Source of the DNA: Micromonospora sp. WMMD1155
Lineage (GTDB): Bacteria; Actinomycetota; Actinomycetes; Mycobacteriales; Micromonosporaceae
DNA length: 64,000 nucleotides
NCBI RefSeq assembly: GCF_029581275.1
Contig: NZ_CP120742.1
Coordinates: forward strand, 5,518,501-5,582,500
Direction of reading: 5' to 3'
The notes under the pieces are model-generated. The model saw nothing but the letters and a program-made list of their open reading frames with translations. It searched no databases and had not been told where the DNA came from. Both the position numbers and the translations under genes were made by a program. This document shows, piece after piece, positions 26,780-35,700 of the stretch. Numbering within the stretch: position 1 is the stretch's first letter; the number at the start of each line of letters is the position of its first letter.

Positions 26780-27393
26780 GCCCGAAGAGCGCCCAGGGGG
26801 ACGCCGGAATCGAGAACGTCGACGTCAAAGTCGAGGTGATCGTCATTCCGGTGTCCGATGTGGACAGGGCGAAGGAGTTCTACCGACGCCTCGGGTGGCG
26901 GCTCGACCAGACACCGCCCGGCATCGTGCAGTTGACGCCGCGCGGCTCCGGATGTTCCGTACAGTTCGGCCCGGGGCTCACCCCGGCGGCGCCCGGCTCG
27001 GCCATGGCGTACCTGGTCGTGTCCGACCTCGAAGCGACCCGCAACGCCCTGGTCGCCGCCGGTGTCGAGGTGGGCGGGCTCTTCCACGTCACCCCGGACG
27101 GGCCGGTCGACGGGCTGGACCCGGAGCGGCGCAGCTACGTCTCGCGCGCCATCTTCCGCGACCCGGACGGCAACACCTGGCTCATGCAGGAGATCACGAC
27201 CAGGCTGCCGGGGCGCATCGAGGGCGGGCTGACGTCGTTCGGCTCGGCGAGCGACCTGGCCGGCGCACTGCGGCGCGCTGCCGCCGCCCACGGTGAGCAC
27301 GAGGAGCGCACCGGGCAGCGGGACGAGAACTGGCCCGACTGGTACGCGACGTACATGGTCAGCGAACAGTCGGGAGCCAAGCTGCCCGAGTAA
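26776..27393 (+). CDS. VOC (glyoxalase/bleomycin-resistance-like) protein
   Basis: A 205-residue protein with one clear VOC module (residues 15-135): VIPVSDVDRAKEFYRRLGWR begins the first beta-alpha unit and IFRDPDGNTWLMQEI ends the second. A polar C-terminal extension of about 60 residues is unusual for small glyoxalases. The start overlaps the MFS stop, with GGGAGGGGA as ribosome site. It may bind or modify the compound exported by the MFS partner; enzymatic activity is not shown by sequence. Confidence 0.85.
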   Translation: MSPKSAQGDAGIENVDVKVEVIVIPVSDVDRAKEFYRRLGWRLDQTPPGIVQLTPRGSGCSVQFGPGLTPAAPGSAMAYLVVSDLEATRNALVAAGVEVGGLFHVTPDGPVDGLDPERRSYVSRAIFRDPDGNTWLMQEITTRLPGRIEGGLTSFGSASDLAGALRRAAAAHGEHEERTGQRDENWPDWYATYMVSEQSGAKLPE

Positions 27394-27421
27394 GTTTCGG
27401 CTCCTCCCCGTCGATCGGCGC

Positions 27422-27457
27422 GATGCCGGTGGGTCATCCCGATGACTCACCGGCATC
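27422..27457 (+). terminator. Strong intrinsic terminator
   Basis: GATGCCGGTGGGTCAT (27422-27437) pairs with ATGACTCACCGGCATC (27442-27457) over 16 bp, including one G-T wobble, closing on the 4-base loop CCCG. It ends the MarR-MFS-VOC unit and insulates the lanthipeptide cluster. Confidence 0.85.
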
Positions 27458-27491
27458 GGCGTCTGCACATGTCGCCGCACCTCGCACACCG

Positions 27492-27537
27492 TTCGTACGC
27501 GCGATGTACACGGGTTGTACGCCGAGGGCCGTACCAT
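27492..27537 (+). promoter_or_regulatory. SARP-type direct repeats and -10 element
   Basis: Three heptamer-like units, TCGTACG, ATGTACA and TTGTACG, place GTAC at 27495, 27506 and 27517, exactly 11 bp apart. This is the one-helical-turn phasing known for SARP binding sites. A TACCAT -10-like hexamer follows at 27532-27537. The site lies about 155 bases before the SARP gene, suggesting autoactivation of the cluster. Confidence 0.6.
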
Positions 27538-27658
27538 CCCCGGACGCGATGATCTCCATCAATGCGGCGGACCCGGCCTCAGAGCCGAAGTCGGTGGACG
27601 TGCCGTACCTCGTCGCCTGTGCGCGGTCGCCCCGGCCGCCGATAGGGAGGAGACCTCG

Positions 27659-27694
27659 ATGACGAGTCCTGGTGCGGGCGGTGCGATGCCGTGA
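27659..27694 (+). other. Short leader reading frame overlapping the SARP start
   Basis: An ATG at 27659 with a strong ribosome site (AGGGAGGAG) opens an 11-codon frame (MTSPGAGGAMP) whose TGA overlaps the GTG start of the SARP gene (GTGA). The SARP start has no good ribosome site of its own, so translation may be coupled through this leader. Confidence 0.4.
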
Positions 27695-28515
27695 CGCGGG
27701 TACGGTTCCTCGCCCTGGGCCCACTGCACGCCGAGGTGGGCAGGACGTTGCTCGATCTCGGTCCCGTCCGGCAACAGGCGGTGTTCGCGATCCTGCTGTT
27801 CAACGCGGACCGGGTGGTCACTCCGGCGACGATCCTGCAGGGCGTCTGGGGCGAACAGACCCCGCCGACCGGCGCGAAGGTGATCCCGCCGTACATCTAC
27901 CGGCTCCGGCGCACCCTGCAGGCGGCAGGCGTCGGCCACGACGGCCCGGCGATCGACAGCCTGCGCATCGGCTACCGGTTGCGTCTCGGGTCGGCCGGTA
28001 CCGACGTGGCGGACTTCGACGAGGCGGTCGACCGGGCCGCGGCGGCCGAGCGGGCCGGGGACCTCGCGGGCGCCGCCGAGCTGCTGGCCGAGGCCGAACG
28101 GAACTGGGCGGGCGAACCGTTGGCCGGCCTGACCGGGCCGTACGCCCAGAGTCGCCGCCAACACCTGCTCGAACGCCGCATCGTCTGCCTGGAACACCGG
28201 CTGGAACTCCATCTGCGGCTCGGAGACAGCCGTCGGGCCATTCCCGCGCTGGTCGCGTTGCAGGCGGAGTACCCCCTGCGGGAACGGCTGACGATCATGC
28301 TGATGGCCGCCCTGTACCAGGCCGGTCGGCAGGGTGAGGCGATGGATGTCTTCAGCGCGTTCCGGACCCGTCTGGCCACCGAGTTGGGCGTCGAACCGAC
28401 CCCGGCGCTGGTCGCCGCGTACACCTCGATGTTGCACGGAGCCCTGGGCCTGCCCCCGATGCCCGGCGGCCCTGCGGAAGGACATGCCCGCGCGCGGGCG
28501 GCCACCACCACGTGA
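27691..28515 (+). CDS. SARP-family pathway-specific activator
   Basis: A 274-residue short SARP. An OmpR-like winged helix (residues 1-95, LGPLHAEVGRTLLDLGPVRQ, then TPATILQGVWGEQ) is followed by the bacterial transcriptional activation domain (about 100-250, ending with ELGVEPTPALVAAY). It lacks ATPase and TPR parts, unlike the large SARP beyond the cluster. The GTG at 27691 is inferred from the family N-terminus and from overlap with a leader frame. It is the first gene of the lanthipeptide run, and phased repeats in its promoter fit autoactivation. Confidence 0.9.
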   Translation: MTRVRFLALGPLHAEVGRTLLDLGPVRQQAVFAILLFNADRVVTPATILQGVWGEQTPPTGAKVIPPYIYRLRRTLQAAGVGHDGPAIDSLRIGYRLRLGSAGTDVADFDEAVDRAAAAERAGDLAGAAELLAEAERNWAGEPLAGLTGPYAQSRRQHLLERRIVCLEHRLELHLRLGDSRRAIPALVALQAEYPLRERLTIMLMAALYQAGRQGEAMDVFSAFRTRLATELGVEPTPALVAAYTSMLHGALGLPPMPGGPAEGHARARAATTT

Positions 28516-28548
28516 GCGCGGCGACGCCGCGCAGTGAGGCGGAAGTAG

Positions 28549-31500
28549 ATGGACGACGGCCCTGCCCCGGTGCAGTCGGGGGATGCCGCATGGTTTCTGG
28601 GTCACTCCCTGAGGGAGCGGCTGACCGGCGCGGAGCCGCTGGGCGCCGTCGACGAGGATCTCGGCCGCATCCGGCTGAAGATGTGGTTGGACGAGCCCGT
28701 CCACAGCAGACGGCCGGAGCTGTTCGCGCAGCGGTTGGCGCAGCACGGCCTCGACGAGGGTGAGCTGGTCCGGATCCTGGGTGAGCGGCCGGACACGGTC
28801 CGATCCCGGTTCGACGAGGCCCCGGACTACGCCCGCCGGTTGGTCGACGCCTGGCGCCGACACCCGGACCACACGGCCGGTCCCGACCACACGGCCGGTC
28901 CCGACCACACGGCCGGTCACGACCATGCGGCCGGCCACGACGAGGCGGCCGGGCACGACCACTCAGCCGGGTCCGACGAGTCCACCGGGTTCGCGGTCGT
29001 CGTCGCGCCGCTGATCGCCGAAGCACTCGAACGGCTGGCCGCACGGGTGCGCGAGCTGGTCGGCAGCCACCGGCACCTGACCGCCGAGGCGCTGATCACC
29101 AGGCTGGGCGGCGGCCCGGTGGACACCGTCAACATGCTGGTGGCCCGGACGATGGCGTTGGAGCTCAACGTCCTGCGCATCCAGGGTGAGTTGGCCGGCG
29201 ACACCCCGCACGAGCGTTTCCACACCTTCCTGCACCGGCTCCGGCAACCGCAGCACGCGTTGGGCGTCCTGCGCGACCACCCGGTGCTCGCCCGTGACCT
29301 GGTGCGGACCGTGGACGACTGGGAGGCCAGCCGCCTGGAGTTCGCCGAGCGCGTCGTCGCCGACTACGCGGAACTGGCCGAGCGCTGCGGTGGCCCGGAC
29401 TCGCTCGGCGACCTGGCCGACGTGAGCTTCGGTGCGGGCGACAACCACCGGGGCGGTCGCTCGGTGGCGGTCGTCCGCTTCGCGACCGGCGCGAAGGTGA
29501 TGTACAAGCCCCGGCGGCTGTCCGTCGACGGCCACTTCCACCATCTACTGGCCTGGCTCAACGAGCGCGGTACGCATCCCACGCTGCGTACCTTCTGGTT
29601 GATCGAGCGGGGCGGGTACGGCTGGACCGAGTTCGTCGAGAGCGGACCCTGCGCGGACCGCGACGCCCTCGGCCGGTTCTACCGACGGCAGGGCGCACTG
29701 CTGGCCCTGCTCCAGGCTCTCGGCGCGACCGACTTCCACCTGGAGAACGTCATCGCCTCCGGCGAGCACCCGATGCTCATCGACCTGGAGGCGATGCTGC
29801 ACAACTGGCAGTGGGAACGACGCGTCGGCGATCAGGCGGGCTATCTGCAGAGCGTCGCGGTCGAGTTGATGAGCAGGTCGGTCGTCACCGTGGGGCTACT
29901 GCCCTCGCCCGTGCTCTGGGCCGAGGGCAACCAGGTCAACCGGTTCGACATGAGTGGGATGTCCGGCGCGGGTGGCCAACTGACCGCCCGACCCGTCACC
30001 GTCTGGGACGGCTTCGGCACCGACGAGATGCGCCTGGACCGGCGACGGGTGACGATGCCCGGCTCGGGGAACCTGCCCACCCTCGCCGAGCGGCGTCCGG
30101 ACGTGACGGAGTTCGCGGCCGAGATCGGCGACGGATACCGCACGCTCTACCGGACCCTGCTGGAACACCGGGACGACCTGGTGGCGCCGACCGGCCCGTT
30201 GGCCGCGTTCGCGCACGACGAGGTACGCGTGGTCCTGCGCGCCACCGCGTCGTACGTCCGGTTGCTCGCCGAGGCGCAGCACCCGGACCTGCTGCACGAC
30301 GCGCTGGACCGGGACCGGTACTTCGAGAACCTGTGGGCGGGCCACGACGGGCGCGAGCACCGGGACCGCCTCATCGCGGCGGAACTGACCCAGATGTACG
30401 CCGGTGACGTCCCGATCTTCGTCACCACACCGTCGTCGACCGATCTCGTCGGTGGGGACGGGACCGTGTTGGCCGGCGCACTGCGGCGCACCGGGCTGGA
30501 GGCCGTCCACGACCGCCTGCGGGGCATGTCCGAGGACCACCTGGCCCAGCAGAGCTGGATCATCGACGCCTCCCTCACGGCGTTGATCATGGGTGATCCG
30601 TCGCGGTGGCGTACGCGGAACCGGCCGAATGTCGCGCTGCTCCCACCACCGACCGTGCCGTCGACGGTCCGGCCGTCGGAGATCGTGCCCGAGCGCTTCG
30701 TCGACGCGGCGCGCGTCATCGGCGACCGCCTGCTGGCGATCGCGCTCACCGAGGACGACCGGATCTCCTGGCTGGGCCTGAGCCTGATCGCCGACAAGGT
30801 GTGGATGCTCGGACCGAGCGCCATGGACCTCTACAACGGCATCAGCGGCATCGCGTTGTTCCTCGCCCGGCTGGCCGAGGTCACCGGCGACGCGGCCTAC
30901 CGGCAGGCCGCCGACCGCTCGGCGACGATGATGCTCCGTGAGGCGCGGAGTTGGCTCACCGGCCCATCCGAGGCCGCCGTCGGCGTCGGCGGCTTCGACC
31001 ACCTCGGTGGTTCGGTGTACGCCCTGAGCCACCTCGCCTCCGTCCTGGACCGCGCGGACCTGGTCGACACGGCCGCGGGGCTGGCCGCGTCGATGGTCGC
31101 GCACGCGGCCGACTCCCGCGAGTACGACATCATCAGCGGCAGTGCCGGCGGGCTGCTCGCCCTGCTGTCGCTGCACCGGGTCACCCGCGACCCCGGTCTG
31201 CTCGACGGTGCCCGAATGCTGGCCCGGCACCTGCGCGACGGCGCGCAACCGGCCGGCCCCGGCGTCGGCTGGTGCGGCACGCTCTACACCGAGGCGCCGC
31301 TGGCGGGCTTCTCCCACGGTGCGTCGGGTATCGCGACGGCGCTGGCCAGGTGGGACCGGCACAACGGGGCACCCGAGCATCGCGATCCGGTGGACGCGGC
31401 GCTGCGCTACGAACGCACCGTCTACGACGAGGCGACCGGCAACTGGCGCGACCTTCGACCGGACACGCCCGAGGGTGCTCCGATGGTCGCCTGGTGCCAC

Positions 31501-31923
31501 GGCGCGGCCGGCGTCGCGTTGGCACGGGCCGAGCTGTCCGGCTACGCCACCGACGACGGGTCGCTGCGCGAGGACCTGCGGCGTGCGCTCACGACGACCC
31601 TCGATCCCGGCAGCCTCCTGCACAACCACTCGATCTGTCACGGGGATCTCGGCAACGCCGAGGCGGCGCTGGCCGCGGCACGGGTCCTCGGTGACGACAG
31701 CGCGGCCCGGCGGGCCGCGGAGATCGCCGTCGCCGCCGTGGTCGACGTGGAGAACCGCGACTGGCGGTGCGGCGTGCCCCGGGGCGTCGAGACGCCGGGC
31801 CTGATGAGCGGCCTGGCCGGTATCGGCTACGCCCTCCTGCGCTGGGCCGATCCGGCACGCGTGCCGTCGGTGCTGCTGCTGCAACCGCCGACCGACCATC
31901 GCGGTGCCATCGATCTGCCATAG
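28549..31923 (+). CDS. lanM1: Class II lanthipeptide synthetase LanM1
   Basis: A 1124-residue bifunctional enzyme that dehydrates Ser/Thr of a precursor peptide and then forms thioether rings. The N-terminal kinase-like dehydratase holds YKPRR (Lys320) and TDFHLEN (Asp395, His397, Asn400) with IDLEAML after it. The C-terminal LanC-like cyclase holds GFSHGASGI, WCHG (Cys983) and ICHGDLGN (Cys1030, His1031), the three zinc ligands. Residues 107-147 are a His/Asp/Gly repeat insert, odd for LanM. The ATG at 28549 lies 33 bases after the SARP stop. It most likely acts on the adjacent LanA1; which enzyme takes which peptide is inferred from gene order only. Confidence 0.95.
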   Translation: MDDGPAPVQSGDAAWFLGHSLRERLTGAEPLGAVDEDLGRIRLKMWLDEPVHSRRPELFAQRLAQHGLDEGELVRILGERPDTVRSRFDEAPDYARRLVDAWRRHPDHTAGPDHTAGPDHTAGHDHAAGHDEAAGHDHSAGSDESTGFAVVVAPLIAEALERLAARVRELVGSHRHLTAEALITRLGGGPVDTVNMLVARTMALELNVLRIQGELAGDTPHERFHTFLHRLRQPQHALGVLRDHPVLARDLVRTVDDWEASRLEFAERVVADYAELAERCGGPDSLGDLADVSFGAGDNHRGGRSVAVVRFATGAKVMYKPRRLSVDGHFHHLLAWLNERGTHPTLRTFWLIERGGYGWTEFVESGPCADRDALGRFYRRQGALLALLQALGATDFHLENVIASGEHPMLIDLEAMLHNWQWERRVGDQAGYLQSVAVELMSRSVVTVGLLPSPVLWAEGNQVNRFDMSGMSGAGGQLTARPVTVWDGFGTDEMRLDRRRVTMPGSGNLPTLAERRPDVTEFAAEIGDGYRTLYRTLLEHRDDLVAPTGPLAAFAHDEVRVVLRATASYVRLLAEAQHPDLLHDALDRDRYFENLWAGHDGREHRDRLIAAELTQMYAGDVPIFVTTPSSTDLVGGDGTVLAGALRRTGLEAVHDRLRGMSEDHLAQQSWIIDASLTALIMGDPSRWRTRNRPNVALLPPPTVPSTVRPSEIVPERFVDAARVIGDRLLAIALTEDDRISWLGLSLIADKVWMLGPSAMDLYNGISGIALFLARLAEVTGDAAYRQAADRSATMMLREARSWLTGPSEAAVGVGGFDHLGGSVYALSHLASVLDRADLVDTAAGLAASMVAHAADSREYDIISGSAGGLLALLSLHRVTRDPGLLDGARMLARHLRDGAQPAGPGVGWCGTLYTEAPLAGFSHGASGIATALARWDRHNGAPEHRDPVDAALRYERTVYDEATGNWRDLRPDTPEGAPMVAWCHGAAGVALARAELSGYATDDGSLREDLRRALTTTLDPGSLLHNHSICHGDLGNAEAALAAARVLGDDSAARRAAEIAVAAVVDVENRDWRCGVPRGVETPGLMSGLAGIGYALLRWADPARVPSVLLLQPPTDHRGAIDLP
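28867..28989 (+). repeat. 18-bp tandem repeats encoding DHTAGP-like hexads in lanM1
   Basis: About seven 18-bp units encode DHTAGP, DHTAGP, DHTAGH, DHAAGH, DEAAGH, DHSAGS and DESTG. The first three units are almost identical at DNA level, so copy number may vary between strains. The insert lies in the dehydratase part and is rich in possible metal ligands. Confidence 0.8.
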
Positions 31924-31993
31924 CGCGGTCCTACGGTTCCGCCCGTGGAGGCCCATCCAGGTATCGCGCTTCACCTATAGATCGGAGTTGTAC

Positions 31994-32245
31994 ATGGACT
32001 ACATCAGGGCGTGGAAGGACCCGGTCTACCGGGCGTCTCTCAGTGCCGAAGAGCGTGCCGGCCTGCCGGCGAACCCGGCCGGCATCGTCGAGCTGAACGA
32101 CCAGGAGCTCGACGGGGCCGACGGCGGCACGTGGACCCCGACTCCCACGATCACCGTGGTCACCGGGGCCGCCGGCTGCTTCTCCTTCAACGGCACCTTC
32201 TGCAACGGCACCTGCGCGGCGTTCACCGCCGGCTGCTGCGGCTGA
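31994..32245 (+). CDS. lanA1: Lanthipeptide precursor LanA1 (mersacidin type, beta-like)
   Basis: An 83-residue precursor. The leader (residues 1-45) has the mersacidin-family AWKDPVYRASLS motif, LPANPAG and an acidic end (ELNDQELDGADGG), closing with Gly-Gly for C39 cleavage. The predicted core (46-83) starts with a Thr-rich, Cys-free part (TWTPTPTITVVT). It then has five cysteines (62, 70, 74, 81, 82) and further Ser/Thr, ending in GCCG. A free N-terminal Thr-rich arm with C-terminal rings recalls the beta peptides of two-component lantibiotics. The ATG at 31994 follows GGAG. It lies between lanM1 and lanA2. Confidence 0.92.
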   Translation: MDYIRAWKDPVYRASLSAEERAGLPANPAGIVELNDQELDGADGGTWTPTPTITVVTGAAGCFSFNGTFCNGTCAAFTAGCCG

Positions 32246-32260
32246 CCGATCCACCCGGCG

Positions 32261-32281
32261 GGAGGACACGGCCCGTCCTCC
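32261..32281 (+). terminator. Attenuator hairpin after lanA1
   Basis: GGAGGAC (32261-32267) and GTCCTCC (32275-32281) pair perfectly with a 7-base loop, 15 bases after the lanA1 stop. Weak for full termination; likely limits read-through. Confidence 0.45.
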
Positions 32282-32333
32282 ACACCTGTGTCCTCTCGCC
32301 AGTGCATCCCCAATCCCCTGAGGAGAGCCCTTC

Positions 32334-32612
32334 ATGAACATCGTGCAAGCCTGGAAGGACCCCGAGTACCGGGCGAGCCTCTCCGCCGAGCAGTTGGCGG
32401 CGCTGCCGGAGCACCCGTGCGGCGTGGTCGAGCTCGGCGACGACGTCCTCGCGCACATCGCCGGCGCGCGCACCGAGGGCCTCTGGACCCTCGGCTGCTG
32501 CGGCGGCTTCACCGCCCGCGAGACCCCGTGCGGTTCCTGCGGCGCGACGTGCGGCGGAACCACCTGTGGCACCTGCCAGACGCAGTCGACCTGCGGTCTG
32601 TGCACCGCCTGA
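32334..32612 (+). CDS. lanA2: Lanthipeptide precursor LanA2 (mersacidin type, Cys-rich)
   Basis: A 92-residue precursor. Its leader shares AWKDPEYRASLSAE with LanA1, then LPEHPCG and an ELGDD segment. It has no Gly-Gly; cleavage most likely follows GA at residues 44-45 (AHIAGA). The core holds nine cysteines (55, 56, 66, 69, 73, 78, 81, 87, 90) and about a dozen Ser/Thr, a very high ring potential. An extra Cys29 lies in the leader. The repeated GxC spacing (CGSCGATCGG) would give small, closely packed rings. The ATG at 32334 follows GAGGAGAG. It sits directly before lanM2, its probable modifying enzyme. Confidence 0.9.
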   Translation: MNIVQAWKDPEYRASLSAEQLAALPEHPCGVVELGDDVLAHIAGARTEGLWTLGCCGGFTARETPCGSCGATCGGTTCGTCQTQSTCGLCTA

Positions 32613-32629
32613 TCCACCCGCTCCATCGG

Positions 32630-32662
32630 CGGTGCCCGGACGCCCGAGGTGTCCGGGCACCG
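32630..32662 (+). terminator. Attenuator hairpin between lanA2 and lanM2
   Basis: CGGTGCCCGGAC (32630-32641) and GTCCGGGCACCG (32651-32662) form a perfect 12-bp stem with a 9-base loop. It can reduce lanM2 expression relative to the precursor genes, a common arrangement in lantibiotic operons. Confidence 0.65.
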
Positions 32663-32705
32663 TCCCCCGCCAGACCCGACCGCTGCGCGAGAGAGAGCAC
32701 CCCCG

Positions 32706-35700
32706 ATGACGCAGTCGCACCAGCCCGGCCCTGACCCGGTGGACGTTTCGAACCCCTGCTGGTACCTGGCGTACTCGCTGCCGGAGAGGCTCGGCGTCGC
32801 GGCGCCGACGGGCTCGGTGGACGAGGACCGGGGGCGGCTCCGGCTCGAACGGTGGAAGAACGAGCCGGTCTTCGCCGGTGACACGGAGCTGTTCGAGAGC
32901 TGGCTGCGCGCCCTCGACCTCGACGAGCCCACCCTGACCGCTGTGCTCGGCGAGACGCCGGAGACGGTCCGCAGCAGGTTCGACGACGTCCCGGACTACG
33001 TGCGCACCATCGAGCGGGCCTGGCGGGAGTACCGTCCGGGCGAGGCCGTCGAGCACCACGACCGAGACCACGATCACGATCACGACCACGACCACGACCA
33101 CGATCCGCATCCGCACGCCGCGTTCGTCGAGCTGGTGCGCCCGCTGGTGGACGACGGCGTACGCCGGGTGCGCGCGGCGGTGCACGCGGCCTGCGCGGGC
33201 ACGCCCGGACCGCAGGTCGACGCCGACCTGCTCGCCGACCAACTCGCGGAGCCGCCGTACGGCGCGATCAACCTGCTCGTCGGTCGGGTGCTCGTGCTGG
33301 AGCTCAACGTCCTGCGGATGCAGGGGCAGTTGGAGGGGGAGACCCCGCAGCAACGCTTCCAGGACTTCGCCCGACGCCTGCACGACCCGAAGTACGCCCT
33401 CGAGATCCTGATGGAATACCCGGTGCTGGCCCGGGACGCGACGATCCTGATCGACAACTGGGTGGACGCCCGGGTCGAGTTCGCCCGACGTCTCGTCGCC
33501 GACGCGACCGCGTTGACGACCAAGCTGGGCGACCCGGCGCAGCTCGGCACCGTGGCGGAGGTGTCGTTCGGGGCCGGTGACTCGCACCGGGGCGGACGCT
33601 CGGTCGGGTTCGTCCGCTTCGCCAACGGTGCCCGGGCCGTCTACAAGCCCCGAGGGTTGCAGGTCGAGCTCCACTTCCAGCAACTGCTCGACTGGCTCAA
33701 CACGCGCGGCGCGCAGCCGCCGTTGCGCACCATGTGGGTGCTCGACCGCGGCGAGTACGGCTGGTCGGAGTTCGTTAGCGCCGGACCGTGCACCGACCAC
33801 GAGGCGCTGCGCCGCTTCTACACCCGTCAGGGCGGTTACCTCGCCCTGCTGCACAGCCTCGCGGCCGTGGACTTCCACCTGGAGAACATCATCGCCGCCG
33901 GTGAGCATCCGATGCTCGTCGACCTCGAAGCGCTCTTCCACCCGCAGGGCGAGCAGGCGGACCGGCAGATCGGCGTCTCGGCGGAGTCGTTCCGGACGAT
34001 GCGGGAATCGGTGCTGGAGGTCGGTCTCCTGCCCCGGCCCATCATCTACCAGGACGACGACGGGGTCGGTGGTGTCGACTTCAGCGGCCTGGCCGGTTCG
34101 GCCGGTCAGCTCACGCCCACCCCGGTCGCCACCTGGGAGGAGTCCGGCACCGACGAGATGCGCCTGGTCCGTAAGCGGATCGAGATGGGCGGCGGGCAGA
34201 ACCTGCCCAGCCTGGACGATGGGGCGCACCACACGCTCGACTTCAGCGCCGACATCATCGCCGGGTTCGAGCAGACCTACCGGCTGCTGCACCGCCACCG
34301 CGACGAGCTGCTGGCCCCGGACGGGCCGGTGGCGGCCTTCGCCGGCGACGAGGTACGCGTGATCCTGCGCGCCACCCGCACCTACGGCAAGCTGTTGCAG
34401 GAGAGCCGCCACCCGGACCTGCTGCGCAACGCGCTGGACCGGGAGCGCTTCTTCAGCTTCCTGTGGTTGCAGGAGGAGTGGCCCGGCGCCGAGGCGCGTA
34501 TCGCCGCAGCCGAGCAGGCGCAGCTCAGCCGCGGCGACATTCCCTTCTTCAGTACGACCCCCGCCTCGCACGACTTCGTCGCCGGAGACGGCTCGGTCGT
34601 CGCCGGGGTGTTGCCCACCAGTGGCCTGGAGCGGTCGCGGCACCGCATCGAGGCTCTCTCCGACGCCCACCTGGCACAGCAGACCTGGATCCTGCGCAGC
34701 TCGCTCGCGGCGCTGACGATGGGGGTCGAGAGTCAGGGTCAGTGGTCGGAGTACCAGGTGACCGCGGCCACCGTCCCGGCCGGAGTGGACCGGTTCGTCG
34801 CCGCCGCGTGCGCCGCCGGCGACCGGCTGCTGCTGACCGCGGACACCGGGGAGGACTCGATCGCCTGGCTCGGGCACACCCTGGTGGCCGACCGGATCTG
34901 GCAGCTCGGCCCGGTCGGTATCGACCTGTACAGCGGGCTGTCCGGGATCGCGTTGTTCCTCGGCTATCTCGGCGAGGTCGGCGGCGAGCAGCGTTTCCGC
35001 GGCGCGGCCGAGGTCGCTGCGGGGATGCTGGTGCGGCAGATCGACCTGCTCGACGAGACCCCGGCGGAGACCCTGGAGAACTTCACCGTCGGCGCCTTCA
35101 ACGAGCTGGGCGGGCCGCTGTACGCGCTGAGCCACCTCGGCGCGCTGTGGGAGCGCGACGACCTGTTGGACGCCGCCGAACGCGTCGTGCCCGTCCTGTT
35201 GCACCTCGCGCCGCAGGACGAGGCGTACGACGTGATCAGCGGGGCGGCCGGAGCGATCCTCGCGCTGCTGGCGTTGCACGCCGCGCGGCCGTCGGAGCAG
35301 CTCCTCGACGCGGCCCGCACGTTCGCCCGGATCCTCGAGGACACCGCCGAGCCGGTGGGCGACGGGATGGGTTGGGCGGGCGCGGTGAACCCCAGCCGTC
35401 CACTCGCCGGTTTCTCGCACGGGGGGTCCGGCATCGCGGTGGCCCTGGCCCGGCTCGACCGGGCGCTCGGCAACCGGGACCACCTGCCGCTGGTCGAGGG
35501 CGCGTTGCGCTACGAGCGTTCCGCCTTCGACCCGGAGCACATGTGCTGGCTGGACCTGCGGGACACCACGCCGGAACGGTACTCGATGGTCGCGTGGTGC
35601 CACGGCGGGCCGGGCATCGCGCTCGCCCGCGCCGACCTCGCCGACTACGTCGACGACCACGAGCTGCTCGACCGCGACCTGGCCGACGCCGCCACCGGCA

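Noticed and set aside
28867..28989. Short tandem repeats considered as a CRISPR array
   Set aside because: Units are 18 bp, have no spacers and are in frame within lanM1.
31976..31981. TATAGA before lanA1, considered as a -10 promoter element
   Set aside because: It is only 12 bases from the ATG and would remove the ribosome site; no matching -35 was seen.
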